A DNA stretch of 64,000 bases from CAYNWT01 sp964485095. Its GTDB lineage: Bacteria; Planctomycetota; Planctomycetia; Planctomycetales; Planctomycetaceae. The stretch spans positions 1 to 64,000 of the forward strand of contig CAZAIB010000003.1 of the NCBI GenBank assembly GCA_964485095.1, in the 5' to 3' direction. The notes under the pieces are model-generated. The model saw only the letters and a list, made by a program, of their open reading frames with translations, was not told where the DNA came from and ran no database searches. This document shows positions 8,270 to 17,117 of the stretch, piece by piece. How positions within the stretch are numbered: position 1 is the first letter of the stretch; every line of letters starts with the position of its first letter. Made by a program: the position numbers and the translations under genes.

Positions 8270-8893
8270 GTGATGATGACGGAAACACGAATGTCGACTG
8301 ATTCCGACGAATTGGACACCGACAACCCCTTAGACGGGGCTGGAGATGCTCGATTGGTGGAAGAGGTACGCCGTGGGAACACCAACGCCTTTGGTGAACT
8401 GGTTAAGCGGTACGAGGCTCGTGTCATTCGTGTCATTCGGAGGTTCATTAACGATCCCGAACAAGCACGCGACCTGGCTCAGGAAGCGTTCATGCGGGCG
8501 TTCCGGCGACTTGATCAATTTGATCCTTCGCGCCGGTTCGGTCCGTGGTTGTTTCGGATCTCCGTGAATCTCACGCTTGATTTCCTAAGAAAGAAAAAGA
8601 GATCAGGTCGGTGGTCACTGTTTAGCGAGAGCAGTGCCGAGCGGTTGCCGGATCCTCCGTCTGAGGATCCTCGACTGCAAGCCGATTTGAGTCAGGAGAT
8701 TCACGCAGTCCTGGACCAGATTCCTGAGAAGTATCGAACGGTTCTAGTACTCCGAGACTTGGAGAACTTCTCAACGTCCGAGATTGCTGCGATCACCGAT
8801 CGCAAGGAAGCGACGATTCGATGGCGGCTAGCGGAAGCGCGACACCGCTTCAAAGAGATCTGGGAGAAGCGGCTCCAACAGGCTGAAGAGTAA
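8270..8893 (+). CDS. ECF-family RNA polymerase sigma factor
   Basis: A protein of about 207 residues with both ECF sigma-70 regions. Region 2 spans roughly residues 38-108 (LVKRYEARVIRVIRRFI, DLAQEAFMRAFRRLDQF, GPWLFRISVNLTLDFLRKKK). Region 4 is at about 140-195 (DQIPEKYRTVLVLRDLENFSTSEIAAI, then the recognition helix). The start is uncertain among GTG 8270, ATG 8273 and ATG 8276; an AAGAG at 8264-8268 best serves the later two. The next gene, 24 bp downstream, encodes a zinc-finger anti-sigma-like membrane protein, so the pair is a typical membrane-signal-responsive sigma/anti-sigma unit. Confidence 0.93.
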   Translation: MMMTETRMSTDSDELDTDNPLDGAGDARLVEEVRRGNTNAFGELVKRYEARVIRVIRRFINDPEQARDLAQEAFMRAFRRLDQFDPSRRFGPWLFRISVNLTLDFLRKKKRSGRWSLFSESSAERLPDPPSEDPRLQADLSQEIHAVLDQIPEKYRTVLVLRDLENFSTSEIAAITDRKEATIRWRLAEARHRFKEIWEKRLQQAEE

Positions 8894-8917
8894 GCCGCAC
8901 CCGTTAACTATAGACGT

Positions 8918-9406
8918 ATGGAAATTTGCAGAATGCACTGTGCTCAAGCAAGAAACCTGATTGCCCTGTTGGTTGGCGATGACCTTGCCGACACCGATCG
9001 TCCGGAAGTCGAACGACATCTATCGCAGTGCAGCAGTTGCCACAGCTATCACACTGACCTGGCTGGAACTCATTCACAGTTGCAGGAACTGAGTTCAGAA
9101 GATTCCGGCGTGACGTCACCAAGCCTGTGGCCGGAAATGGAACCAGCCGTCAGGTTGGCGAACGCAGGCCGCGGTGGTCGGCAATTCAATGGGTGGGTGG
9201 CTGGTCTGGCGATTGCCGCGACGGTGATGGCGATGTTTGCGATCGCCGGAGATTTCGGACCCGTCCGCTACCAGAACGAACGTTCTGACATAGCCCCAAA
9301 CATGATCAACTGGCGGTCTCAGGCGCCTGACGAACAAGAACCTGCTGCAGTAAGACCAACCAACGTAGAAGACATGCGACGATTCAGTTTCGACAAGCTT
9401 CAGTAG
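8918..9406 (+). CDS. Zinc-finger anti-sigma factor-like membrane protein
   Basis: A 162-residue protein with an N-terminal ZAS-type (zf-HC2) motif: His34, Cys38 and Cys41 in HLSQCSSC, plus upstream Cys8 in MHCAQARNLI. One transmembrane segment lies at about 93-111 (WVAGLAIAATVMAMFAIAG), and an extracytoplasmic tail of about 50 residues follows. Such proteins bind and inhibit the partner ECF sigma factor in the cytosol and release it on an envelope signal. The gene directly follows the sigma gene and is closed by a terminator at 9438, so the two form a bicistronic unit. An in-frame ATG at 8933 is an alternative start. Confidence 0.85.
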   Translation: MEICRMHCAQARNLIALLVGDDLADTDRPEVERHLSQCSSCHSYHTDLAGTHSQLQELSSEDSGVTSPSLWPEMEPAVRLANAGRGGRQFNGWVAGLAIAATVMAMFAIAGDFGPVRYQNERSDIAPNMINWRSQAPDEQEPAAVRPTNVEDMRRFSFDKLQ

Positions 9407-9437
9407 CGAGAAATTGCTGGTGCTTATTCCCCGAATG

Positions 9438-9470
9438 CCCGGAAGTCTTAGGACTCCGGGTTTTCTTTTT
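9438..9470 (+). terminator. Rho-independent terminator of the sigma/anti-sigma unit
   Basis: A GC-rich stem (CCCGGA-GTC pairing with GACTCCGGG, one bulged A, short TTAG loop) at 9438-9460 is followed by TTTTCTTTTT. It lies 31 bp after the anti-sigma stop codon. Nothing is recognised in the 230 bp from here to the next gene. Confidence 0.92.
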
Positions 9471-9700
9471 GGGCAGCGCGCCAAGGCTTCGCGCATCCAA
9501 CGGTGGGAACAAACTGCAAGGTTGCGAACATTGGCCGCCACCGATCGGTGACTGAAGTTGGAGCGAGAACGAAGGAAACCCCGGCGCTTCCTTCGCGGAC
9601 TCAGTCCAACCTCAGCCACCCTCACGACAAGAAGTTAAAGCCTACGCGGTATTGAGCGGTGTTCGGCCAAATCCTGGACTTGGATAGTCCACCGACTTTG

Positions 9701-10165
9701 CTACCGCAGTTGTTGTTGGTGGCTTACCGCTTCAACGCCCGACATGCCGTCGCTGTAGGCTCGAGAAATCATTGTGCGGTGTCCGGCGTCGCTGTTGCCG
9801 AGGTCTGACAGGACACGGGTTACTAAGTCGCGACGCAGCACATCCAGTTCGACAGACTCACCGCGTTCGACGATGACAGGAAACGGCGTCCCTCCCATCC
9901 TCGCGCCGATTTCCAGAATGTGGTCGCGGCCAGCGGCGTTGAGTTCAGACGATCCTTCTTCGAACTCACCGCTGTGCATCACAAAGTCGGCTGCTTCTCC
10001 GTTGGCCTGCATTGCGTTGTAGTGAGCCTGACTGACGACTCCCAGTGGGTGCATCATCGGCACGCCCGGGTCTTCGCAGACAACTTCACATTGCTGACAA
10101 TTTGCGCAACCGACTGCGAAAATCGCGAGGCTGCAGATAGCGAACTTCCGTATTGTCGACGTCAT
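9701..10165 (-). CDS. Small lipoprotein with OmpA-like C-terminal region
   Basis: A 154-residue predicted lipoprotein; the signal peptide ends in AVGC (Cys20) and a Cys-rich patch follows (CANCQQCEVVC). The C-terminal half (about 65-140) has the feel of a shortened OmpA-type peptidoglycan-associated domain (FEEGSSELNAAGRDHI, then a strand and a helix LDVLRRDLVTRVLSDLG), but the classical NxxLSxxRA motif is not intact. The start overlaps the stop of the secretin gene by 4 bp (ATGA), so the two are translationally coupled; it may be a pilotin-like or wall-anchoring partner of the secretin. That role is inference. Confidence 0.75.
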   Translation of the reverse strand: MTSTIRKFAICSLAIFAVGCANCQQCEVVCEDPGVPMMHPLGVVSQAHYNAMQANGEAADFVMHSGEFEEGSSELNAAGRDHILEIGARMGGTPFPVIVERGESVELDVLRRDLVTRVLSDLGNSDAGHRTMISRAYSDGMSGVEAVSHQQQLR

Positions 10166-12201
10166 TTCCGGCCCTGTCCCGATGTCGATTCTTTGGAGCT
10201 GATTTGAGCAGGCAACGAGTGGCCAACTGGTGGCAACTCAGCAGGCGCTGGCTGACTTCCCGCCGGGCGTATGACGGCTCCACGTGTCGAATTTGGGAAC
10301 CGTGGTTTGTCAGGCTTGGGGCTGGTTGTGTTTGATGGCAACGAATGCCCGGAACCGATTGCGATTGGTGCAGCGGTTCGCGGCTGGCGGCTGATTGGCT
10401 TCGTCTTAGTTGGAGGCGTTGCTGCAGGAGTCGTCGTACTGTGCCCGGCTCGAATGATTGCACCACGGCGCCTGTAACCTGCAGACGGCGGCTCGCTGGG
10501 GTAAATGTGTAGCGGCTTTGATCCGCCGCCATCGGGAATCACCGGCGGTTGCGGCGGACCGTACGAACTGCTGTTGCTCCTCGGAACGCCGGGGTGCTGC
10601 GGCAAATCAAACATTTGTTGGCCGCTGCTGGGCTGGTCCAGCATTTCCAACGGCGTGGGGCCGTGGCTGATGGACTCCGAGGGCAGAATGGACTGCGGCA
10701 TCATGGAATCGCCGGCCGGAATGAAGTGTTCTCCGAAAGACGAACCGTACTGGGTGTCACCCATGAATTGTTCAGCACCAAATGAAACTCCCTCACCGTT
10801 TCGCGGATGTGGCTGGCCTTCCGACCGGCCCTCAACAAACAGCTCAGTATCGTTTGGATGAGTCACATAGTAGTTTGGCATCGGTGGAACATCAGAAGGA
10901 TCCATCGGTCGCACAATTTCAGGCGTGACAACAATCAGAAGTTCTGTGTCGGCTTCAGTGGCCTGCCGTGAGAACCACTTCGGTCGAAGGCTTGGTTTGC
11001 GGCTGACCTGACTTTGCATCTGTCGCGACACAAGGCCGCCAATCGCAATCGTCTGGCCTTCTCGAAGTTCAACAACCGTTTCCACTCGCCGAACGTTCGT
11101 TCCTGGAACTCCATCAACCGTTGTCTTCTCATCAATCTGGCTGAACTCGGGTGAGACCTGCAGACGGATGAGATCACGGTCCAGAACCGTTGGTGTCACC
11201 TTGAGTTTGGTCCCGTAGTTCCGGAATTCAGTGCGTTTCTGACCATCTTGGATGACAGTCGGAACTGCGTATTCGCCCCCCGAAAGAAAGCTGGCCGAGT
11301 GACCACTGAGAACCGTTAGCGACGGCTCTGCCAGGTAACTAATGGTTCCGTTCGAAGACAACCAACGCATCATCTTGCCGACTTCGGAAGTGTCAAACAC
11401 TCCGCTCACGCCGGCTGTTGTTGGTCCAAAACTTTGTGCCTTGCGACTACGTTTCAGTAAATCACGGCACGTCACGCCGAGTTTCCGAAGTTGAGTTCGG
11501 TTGAGTTCAGCAATCCGGACTCGCAGCATGACCTGGAATTCACCAGGCACACGCAGCATGTTGACAACAGTTTTCCCATCGCCGCCAAACTGAGCCTGCA
11601 CGATTTGCATGATCTGTTCGGCTTCGGCCGCATCGTACGACTGACCCTTCACAACCACCTGATCGGCAACCGGGATCAGCCTGACGCGACTACGAGGAAA
11701 TACACTCTTAAGTTTCTCTCCGACTTCGCCAAGTGCCGCGTGCGGGCTGCTGGCTTTCGGTGTTCCGGATATCACGGTGACTTCATACATCACCGGTTCG
11801 GAGCTGTTTTCGAACCACAATGTCATGTCGGTACTGCCAACGTTTAGTCCAATCAGCGCGACTTCTTTTTCGCTGTATTGCACGAAGTTGACGATGTCCG
11901 GGGCTGTCACTGCGATGCGTGAGATCTTTCGATCGGACGTCACCAGCTGACTATGGTGCTGCTTTATTGTCGCTCGATACTCGGGCGTGACGCTTTGTCT
12001 AAGTTGCGGTCGTTGACGGTCAGCAGGCTGTGGCGCTTGAGCTGGTTCGTATTGAGCAGGTCGAACCGATTCCTGCCGCGGCGAAGTGCGTCGTTGGATG
12101 ATACGATCGAGACGATCCTGAGCGACGCCACTACTCGTGAAAAGCAGCGCACTAAGGAAGCATCCGATCGGAATGCTGCAGAATTGTCTGCCCCTGTTCA
12201 T
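10162..12201 (-). CDS. CpaC-like type II/III secretion secretin with long C-terminal extension
   Basis: A 679-residue exported protein from ATG 12201 with signal peptide MNRGRQFCSIPIGCFLSALLF...GVAQ. In order: a Pro/Gln-rich segment, a pilus/secretin N-domain (about 75-155; KISRIAVTAPDIVNFVQYSE, MTLWFEN), a BON-like region (GEKLKSVFPRSRV...VVVKG), and a secretin core (about 235-430) with YLAEPSLTVLSGHSASFLSGGEY and VETVVELREGQTIAIGGL. The last 220 residues are Pro/Ser/Gly-rich and low-complexity, which is unusual. It resembles CpaC/RcpA of Tad-type systems, but no ATPase or pilin gene lies nearby. The small lipoprotein gene is coupled downstream; a secreted protein gene is divergent. Confidence 0.88.
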   Translation of the reverse strand: MNRGRQFCSIPIGCFLSALLFTSSGVAQDRLDRIIQRRTSPRQESVRPAQYEPAQAPQPADRQRPQLRQSVTPEYRATIKQHHSQLVTSDRKISRIAVTAPDIVNFVQYSEKEVALIGLNVGSTDMTLWFENSSEPVMYEVTVISGTPKASSPHAALGEVGEKLKSVFPRSRVRLIPVADQVVVKGQSYDAAEAEQIMQIVQAQFGGDGKTVVNMLRVPGEFQVMLRVRIAELNRTQLRKLGVTCRDLLKRSRKAQSFGPTTAGVSGVFDTSEVGKMMRWLSSNGTISYLAEPSLTVLSGHSASFLSGGEYAVPTVIQDGQKRTEFRNYGTKLKVTPTVLDRDLIRLQVSPEFSQIDEKTTVDGVPGTNVRRVETVVELREGQTIAIGGLVSRQMQSQVSRKPSLRPKWFSRQATEADTELLIVVTPEIVRPMDPSDVPPMPNYYVTHPNDTELFVEGRSEGQPHPRNGEGVSFGAEQFMGDTQYGSSFGEHFIPAGDSMMPQSILPSESISHGPTPLEMLDQPSSGQQMFDLPQHPGVPRSNSSSYGPPQPPVIPDGGGSKPLHIYPSEPPSAGYRRRGAIIRAGHSTTTPAATPPTKTKPISRQPRTAAPIAIGSGHSLPSNTTSPKPDKPRFPNSTRGAVIRPAGSQPAPAELPPVGHSLPAQISSKESTSGQGRK

Positions 12202-12469
12202 CACCAGACTGAACTCGCTGTGAAACGGAAATGGAGCCCAAGCGAGACGCCTGGGCCATGGTTGTTGTCTACCTGTATCGGTCCGGGAGTCTGGGGAAAT
12301 TAGTGTGTTTCTACTGGTCGTACCGGATATCCGGTTTTTGTACCGAGGCCCTGGACCCATTCGTTCGGCAGCAATTGCCGGTCGCGTCCCGGTTGTAGCG
12401 ATTATGTCGAATCTCCAGACCCCCGATGGCCGATAGACATTCCAGTGCTTTGACCAGGGAGAGTTTGGT

Positions 12470-12970
12470 ATGTGGTTTCGAATAGCGGCCTGTCTGATTT
12501 TGGTAAGCGGAATGAACACGGCTTCCGGGCAAATCGGAATACCGGGTGACGCGGGTGCCGAGTTCGTTCGCTTTGACAATCAGGCACCGTGGTTACACGG
12601 GTTTCGGTCGCATTCGTCGCCATACACGGGTCACGCCTCGTTTAGGCCTTCCAACTACAAGCAGGCCATCGCGCGAGCGGGCTTTATGGAATCGCACTCG
12701 CCCGACTTCTGGCAGACTTATGGTTCTCGACCAACGAGGTCGCAGATGAACCGGTACAGCCAATCTCTGTCCCGGCCATCGTCGGTGCTCCCGATCACAC
12801 GTTCGGCCGTGCCTGGTTCAGCCGCGCCTAAGAACGGACAGATGTCGCTGATCCGGTCTATTCGAGTAGCGGAACCTGCCACGCTTCCGGCAAAAACAAA
12901 CCGCCGACCGCAAATCCTCCGCGCGATCCAGCGTGAGGAGACTGGTCCGCTGTTCCCGCTGCCGTTCTAG
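12470..12970 (+). CDS. Secreted protein of unknown function
   Basis: A 166-residue protein with a clear signal peptide (MWFRIAACLILVSGMNTASG, cut before QIG) and a good ribosome-binding site (GGGAGAG at about -10). The mature part is rich in Ser, Pro, Arg and aromatic residues with no recognised domain. It is divergent from the secretin gene, separated by 268 bp that may hold both promoters. It might be a substrate or accessory protein of the secretin, but only proximity suggests this. Confidence 0.65.
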   Translation: MWFRIAACLILVSGMNTASGQIGIPGDAGAEFVRFDNQAPWLHGFRSHSSPYTGHASFRPSNYKQAIARAGFMESHSPDFWQTYGSRPTRSQMNRYSQSLSRPSSVLPITRSAVPGSAAPKNGQMSLIRSIRVAEPATLPAKTNRRPQILRAIQREETGPLFPLPF

Positions 12971-13372
12971 GTGATCTATCTACTCGCTGATGGATCACTC
13001 ACCCCAGCGTTTCAGGTTGTTCGATTCCACAGGAGACGCTTGACGCACTCGAACCCACGCCAGTGGCGAGACGGTTGATTTGGAGATGCTCGGCCGTTGA
13101 GTGTTCGTGCCTGCGGACGGGTGAATTGGCGTCTTAATTGACCCGCCCAGCGAAGATCGCGATCCCAAAACTGCCCAATCACCGCTGTTTGACTGCTCAT
13201 TCCAGGTTGCCGTTGACGCAGTTTGGCTTTTGCAGCAGAATCCGCCGCTTCGCCCCGTGCGAGGTTCTGCTTCAATCACAATACCCTGCGCTTTAATCGC
13301 CATTGGGAACGCGGTTCATACCGAGTTCAACGCGGGCGGCGACACAAGGTGCTGGTGCAGCGACTGTTGGTT
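12971..13372. other. 402-bp gap before lysS with no convincing gene
   Basis: Minus-strand frames of 87 and 102 codons are open here but have no recognisable motif, no good ribosome-binding site and no neighbour support. The lysS frame is also open upstream to 13223, yet that extension reads as low-quality Arg-rich sequence. No strong hairpin or promoter was identified by eye. Confidence 0.4.
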
Positions 13373-15334
13373 ATGTCCGGCTCAAAGCCAGACCGTTTCG
13401 AAAAAGCGCGTCTCGAAAAACTGAACAAGATCAAGGACGAACTGAACCTGGACCCGTTCGGCCAGCGGTTCGACGATCATCAGGCAATCGCCGACGTTCG
13501 CGATGCATGCCCGGAAGAACCCGGCGTGTTGGGCGACGACGTCATCGTGGCCGGACGCATTATGCTGCGCCGGAAGGCCGGCAAGTTGCGGTTCTTCGAC
13601 ATCAAAGACCAGACTGGAAAAATCCAGTTGCTGTTCTCCCGCGGTGATTTGTCGGAAGAACAATGGTCGCTGGTTGGTATGTTGGATCTGGGCGACCTGA
13701 TTGGTATCAACGGCAAGCTAAAGCGAACCGACACCGGCGAAGTTTCGATCTTTGTTGAGAAGCTGCACATCCTGTGCAAGTCGCTGGCTCAGCCGCCGGA
13801 GAAATTCCACGGCGCCAAAGACAAGGAGATGCTGCTGCGACAGCGGTATCTGGATTTGATTTACAACGAAGGCGTGCTGGAACGCATGCTACAGCGTTCG
13901 CAGATTATCGATTCCATTCGACAGACCCTGCGCGAACATAAGTTCAACGAAGTCGAAACGCCGGTTCTGCACTCCATCGCCGGTGGAGCCGCCGCGCGAC
14001 CATTTGTTACGCACCACAACGCGCTGGACATGCAGCTCTATCTACGCATCGCGTTGGAACTGCACCTGAAGCGCTTAATGGTGGGTGGGATCGAACGCGT
14101 TTACGAAATCGGCCGCGTATTCCGCAACGAAGGGATTGATGCGACGCACAACCCCGAATTCACGATGATCGAAATCTATCAGGCCTACGGTGACTACCGT
14201 TCGATGATGGATCTGACAGAAGCCATCGTGGTGAACGGACTGAAGTCCATCAAGGAACCTCGGGTCCGAATCACTGACCCCGGTGACACACCATTCCTTG
14301 CGTCGCAGGTCGTTGCTACGTCTCAAGTTGAGTTCGTACACGCTCAGGGAAAAGCGGATTACGAGAAGGCAAAGTCAGACCGAGCAAAAGCGATCTCGCG
14401 CGAACAGGAAGTATCGCCGGACGAACCTGTCGCGCCAAAAGAAGCGACGTTTGAACCCGTACCTGAGCTGTTGATTCCGTGGAGCGAACGCGACGCCGAA
14501 GGCAATGTTGTCGCGAACAAGACAATCGACTTTACGGCTCCATGGCCCCGCATGAAGTACGCGGATCTGTTTAAAGAACACGCGGGCGTCGACATGAACG
14601 ACGCCGATGCCGTGAAGGCGTTGGCCGAAACGCTGGACATTGAAACCGACGGTGTTCACCCGGACGTTATCATTAATGATGTGTTCGAAGCGAAGGTCGA
14701 AGACGCGTTGGTTGGGCCTGTTTTCGTGATCGATTACCCGGCGTCTATCTGCCCGCTGACAAAACGGAAGCAGGACGACCCGAACATCGCGGAGCGGTTC
14801 GAACTGTTCATCCATGGCATGGAACTGGCCAACGCTTACACAGAACTCAACGATCCGTACCTGCAGGAAGAGACGTTTAGCACACAGCTGGAAGGTCTGT
14901 CCGAAGAAGATTCCATGGCCAAGATGGACACGGACTTCATCAAAGCTCTGAAGGTCGGCATGCCACCTGCGGGCGGTTTGGGAATCGGTATCGACCGACT
15001 GGTTATGTTGCTGACTGACAGCAACCGGATTGGCGACGTCATCTACTTCCCATTGCTGCGTCCGGAGACAGCCCCCAAAGGCAAGGGCGACAACAAGAAG
15101 CAGGACGAACAGCCAAAGTCGAAGTTCGAAGAAAAGTTCGACGACATCAGCAAGCAGCTGGATGGCTTCAAAGAAGACATGGGTCATCTCACGGACGACT
15201 TGCGAAGAAAGTCCGCTGATGGCATCCGTGGCTTGATGGGGATGCTTGGCGACATGCTGGATCCCGAAGACAACAGTGGTAAAGACGACGAAGACGAAGA
15301 CAACGAAGACGACAAAGAAACAGAAGAAGCGTAG
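13373..15334 (+). CDS. lysS: Lysyl-tRNA synthetase, class II, with acidic C-terminal extension
   Basis: A 653-residue LysRS (bacterial class II enzymes are near 500). The N-terminal OB fold carries VAGRIMLRRKAGKLRFFDIKD, followed by motif 2 (EIGRVFRNEGIDATHNPEFT), ELANAYTELNDP and motif 3 (GLGIGIDRLVMLLTDS). Two additions are visible: an insertion of about 60 residues after the motif 2 region (about residues 320-385, rich in Lys/Glu/Pro), and a 90-residue tail after YFPLLRPE that is predicted coiled-coil and ends in a run of Asp/Glu. ATG 13373 matches the normal N-terminus. It is followed by a Lol-type exporter, a gene order seen in other bacteria. Confidence 0.96.
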   Translation: MSGSKPDRFEKARLEKLNKIKDELNLDPFGQRFDDHQAIADVRDACPEEPGVLGDDVIVAGRIMLRRKAGKLRFFDIKDQTGKIQLLFSRGDLSEEQWSLVGMLDLGDLIGINGKLKRTDTGEVSIFVEKLHILCKSLAQPPEKFHGAKDKEMLLRQRYLDLIYNEGVLERMLQRSQIIDSIRQTLREHKFNEVETPVLHSIAGGAAARPFVTHHNALDMQLYLRIALELHLKRLMVGGIERVYEIGRVFRNEGIDATHNPEFTMIEIYQAYGDYRSMMDLTEAIVVNGLKSIKEPRVRITDPGDTPFLASQVVATSQVEFVHAQGKADYEKAKSDRAKAISREQEVSPDEPVAPKEATFEPVPELLIPWSERDAEGNVVANKTIDFTAPWPRMKYADLFKEHAGVDMNDADAVKALAETLDIETDGVHPDVIINDVFEAKVEDALVGPVFVIDYPASICPLTKRKQDDPNIAERFELFIHGMELANAYTELNDPYLQEETFSTQLEGLSEEDSMAKMDTDFIKALKVGMPPAGGLGIGIDRLVMLLTDSNRIGDVIYFPLLRPETAPKGKGDNKKQDEQPKSKFEEKFDDISKQLDGFKEDMGHLTDDLRRKSADGIRGLMGMLGDMLDPEDNSGKDDEDEDNEDDKETEEA

Positions 15335-15408
15335 GTCAGGTTCGCCTGAAAGACGCGGCGGCACGATGCTGTCGCAACGGTTCAACTTAACGGCAAAGGA
15401 TTGCCAGC

Positions 15409-17046
15409 ATGTACAAATTGCTTTTGTGCGTTCGCTATCTGCGAACCCGATACATCGCGCTCGCCAGCATCATTAGTGTGATGTTGGGCGTGGCCACGAT
15501 GATTGTGGTCAACAGCGTGATGGCTGGCTTCAGCACTGAGATGCGTGATCGCATTCACGGTATCCTGGCCGACGTCGTGGTCGAATCCCGCAGCATGAAT
15601 GGCATTCTGGACGCCGACCAGTTTATGGCTCGCATCGACGCGGCAGCCGGCGATTACATTGCCGACATGACACCAGTCGTCGAAGTGCCAGGCCTGTTAA
15701 CGTTCGACCTTGTTGGCGAACCGTACACGGTTCCCGTTGAGCTCATCGGCATCGACCCCAAAGGCAAATCGCTGGTCGGCCCGATGGTCGAGTACCTGGA
15801 GAGCTACCAGCCGGTTGTGAAGGATGGCAAAGTCGTTCGGGAAGCACTGCGATCAAGAGATCAGGTACCCAACTGGGAATTGACAGAAGAAGCCAGGGTT
15901 TATCGTCGCAGACGGATTCTCGCCGCTCAGGACAAGATGCGTCGGGAAGGCTTTGACGTTGGCCGGATGGCATCTCCGACTGCTGGTCCTGAGATTCAGC
16001 AAACAGCTGGCGAAGGACCAACGACCGAAGAAGACATTGAACTTGCGGGTGGTTTCAGTGACGAAGTCTACGAGGAACCCGAGTCTCCAAAGTTTGCCCA
16101 ACCCGATTTTGGTGAGGAAGAAAACGAAGAGCCGCAGGATGTTTTCACTCCGCGCGATGCCAGGCTGTACATGGCTGCGGGCCTGATTAGCGTTCCGGTT
16201 GAGAACGGTGAGACAGGTGAAACAGAAATCCGCTTCATGCTGCGGCCCGGCGACGACGTTCGGTTGGGAACCGTTGTGGCGAACCGCATGGATCCGGTGA
16301 AGATCGAAGCCACGATTACTGATGTGTTTAAGAGCGGCATGAGTGAGTACGACTCACGATTGGTGTTCATGAATATTCGCGAACTACAGAAGTGTCGCGG
16401 CATGTTTGAGAATCCTGTCCGTGACGAAGACGGCAACATTGTCGATGCCACCTTCGCGGTCACATCGGTTCAAATTCGACTAAAGGATTTCGACGATCAC
16501 GAAGAAGTCGTCAGTCGGCTCAAGGCCGCGTTCCCGCCCGAACAGGTTCAGGTGCGAACATGGGAAGAAAAGCAGGGTCCGTTATTGGAAGCAGTCGCCG
16601 TTGAATCGGCCATTCTCAACGTACTGCTGTTCCTGATCATCGCCGTCGCCGGATTCGGCATCCTTGCGATCTTCTACATGATCGTTGTCGAAAAGACGCG
16701 CGACATTGGAATTTTGAAAGCTCTGGGAGCCAGCTCTAAAGGCGTTATGTCAATCTTTGTGACTTACGGCCTGGCCCTCGGCGTTGTCGGTAGCAGCGTT
16801 GGCGTGGTTCTTGGCTTGTTGTTTGTGAAGTACATCAACGAAGTTGAAGACGGCATTAGCTGGTTGACCGGCCACGAAGTATTCAACGAAGAGATCTACT
16901 ACTTCCACGACATACCGACTCGAGTGCACCCCGGAACGGTCGTTTGGGTTGCCGTTGGTGCGATGGCGATTGCGGTTCTGGCAAGCATCCTGCCTGCTCG
17001 CCGAGCCTCGCGACTGAACCCTGTTGAATCGCTGCGTTACGAATAG
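15409..17046 (+). CDS. LolC/LolE-like ABC transporter permease
   Basis: A 545-residue FtsX/MacB-type permease. One transmembrane helix lies near the N-terminus (about 18-42), then a large extracytoplasmic domain (about 45-390), then three helices near 397-422, 445-470 and 505-530, ending in PARRASRLNPVESLRYE, the usual C-terminal signature. The periplasmic domain contains an unusual acidic stretch of about 130 residues (about 145-260, rich in Glu/Arg/Pro) not typical of LolC. With the ATPase gene 71 bp downstream it should form a lipoprotein-releasing or related mechanotransmission exporter. It starts 74 bp after lysS. Confidence 0.92.
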   Translation: MYKLLLCVRYLRTRYIALASIISVMLGVATMIVVNSVMAGFSTEMRDRIHGILADVVVESRSMNGILDADQFMARIDAAAGDYIADMTPVVEVPGLLTFDLVGEPYTVPVELIGIDPKGKSLVGPMVEYLESYQPVVKDGKVVREALRSRDQVPNWELTEEARVYRRRRILAAQDKMRREGFDVGRMASPTAGPEIQQTAGEGPTTEEDIELAGGFSDEVYEEPESPKFAQPDFGEEENEEPQDVFTPRDARLYMAAGLISVPVENGETGETEIRFMLRPGDDVRLGTVVANRMDPVKIEATITDVFKSGMSEYDSRLVFMNIRELQKCRGMFENPVRDEDGNIVDATFAVTSVQIRLKDFDDHEEVVSRLKAAFPPEQVQVRTWEEKQGPLLEAVAVESAILNVLLFLIIAVAGFGILAIFYMIVVEKTRDIGILKALGASSKGVMSIFVTYGLALGVVGSSVGVVLGLLFVKYINEVEDGISWLTGHEVFNEEIYYFHDIPTRVHPGTVVWVAVGAMAIAVLASILPARRASRLNPVESLRYE

Positions 17047-17117
17047 CTCCAGACCATAGCCTCTCCGGTTACGAGACTTCTCCCTCATCCAAAGCTCACG
17101 TCAGAACGGAATCAGAT

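Noticed and set aside
12995..13303. Minus-strand gene in the gap before lysS
   Set aside because: Low-complexity, no recognised family, no ribosome-binding site; kept as non-coding.
14375..15385. 336-codon minus-strand frame opposite lysS
   Set aside because: It is antisense to a clear lysyl-tRNA synthetase and shows Phe/Val-rich shadow composition.
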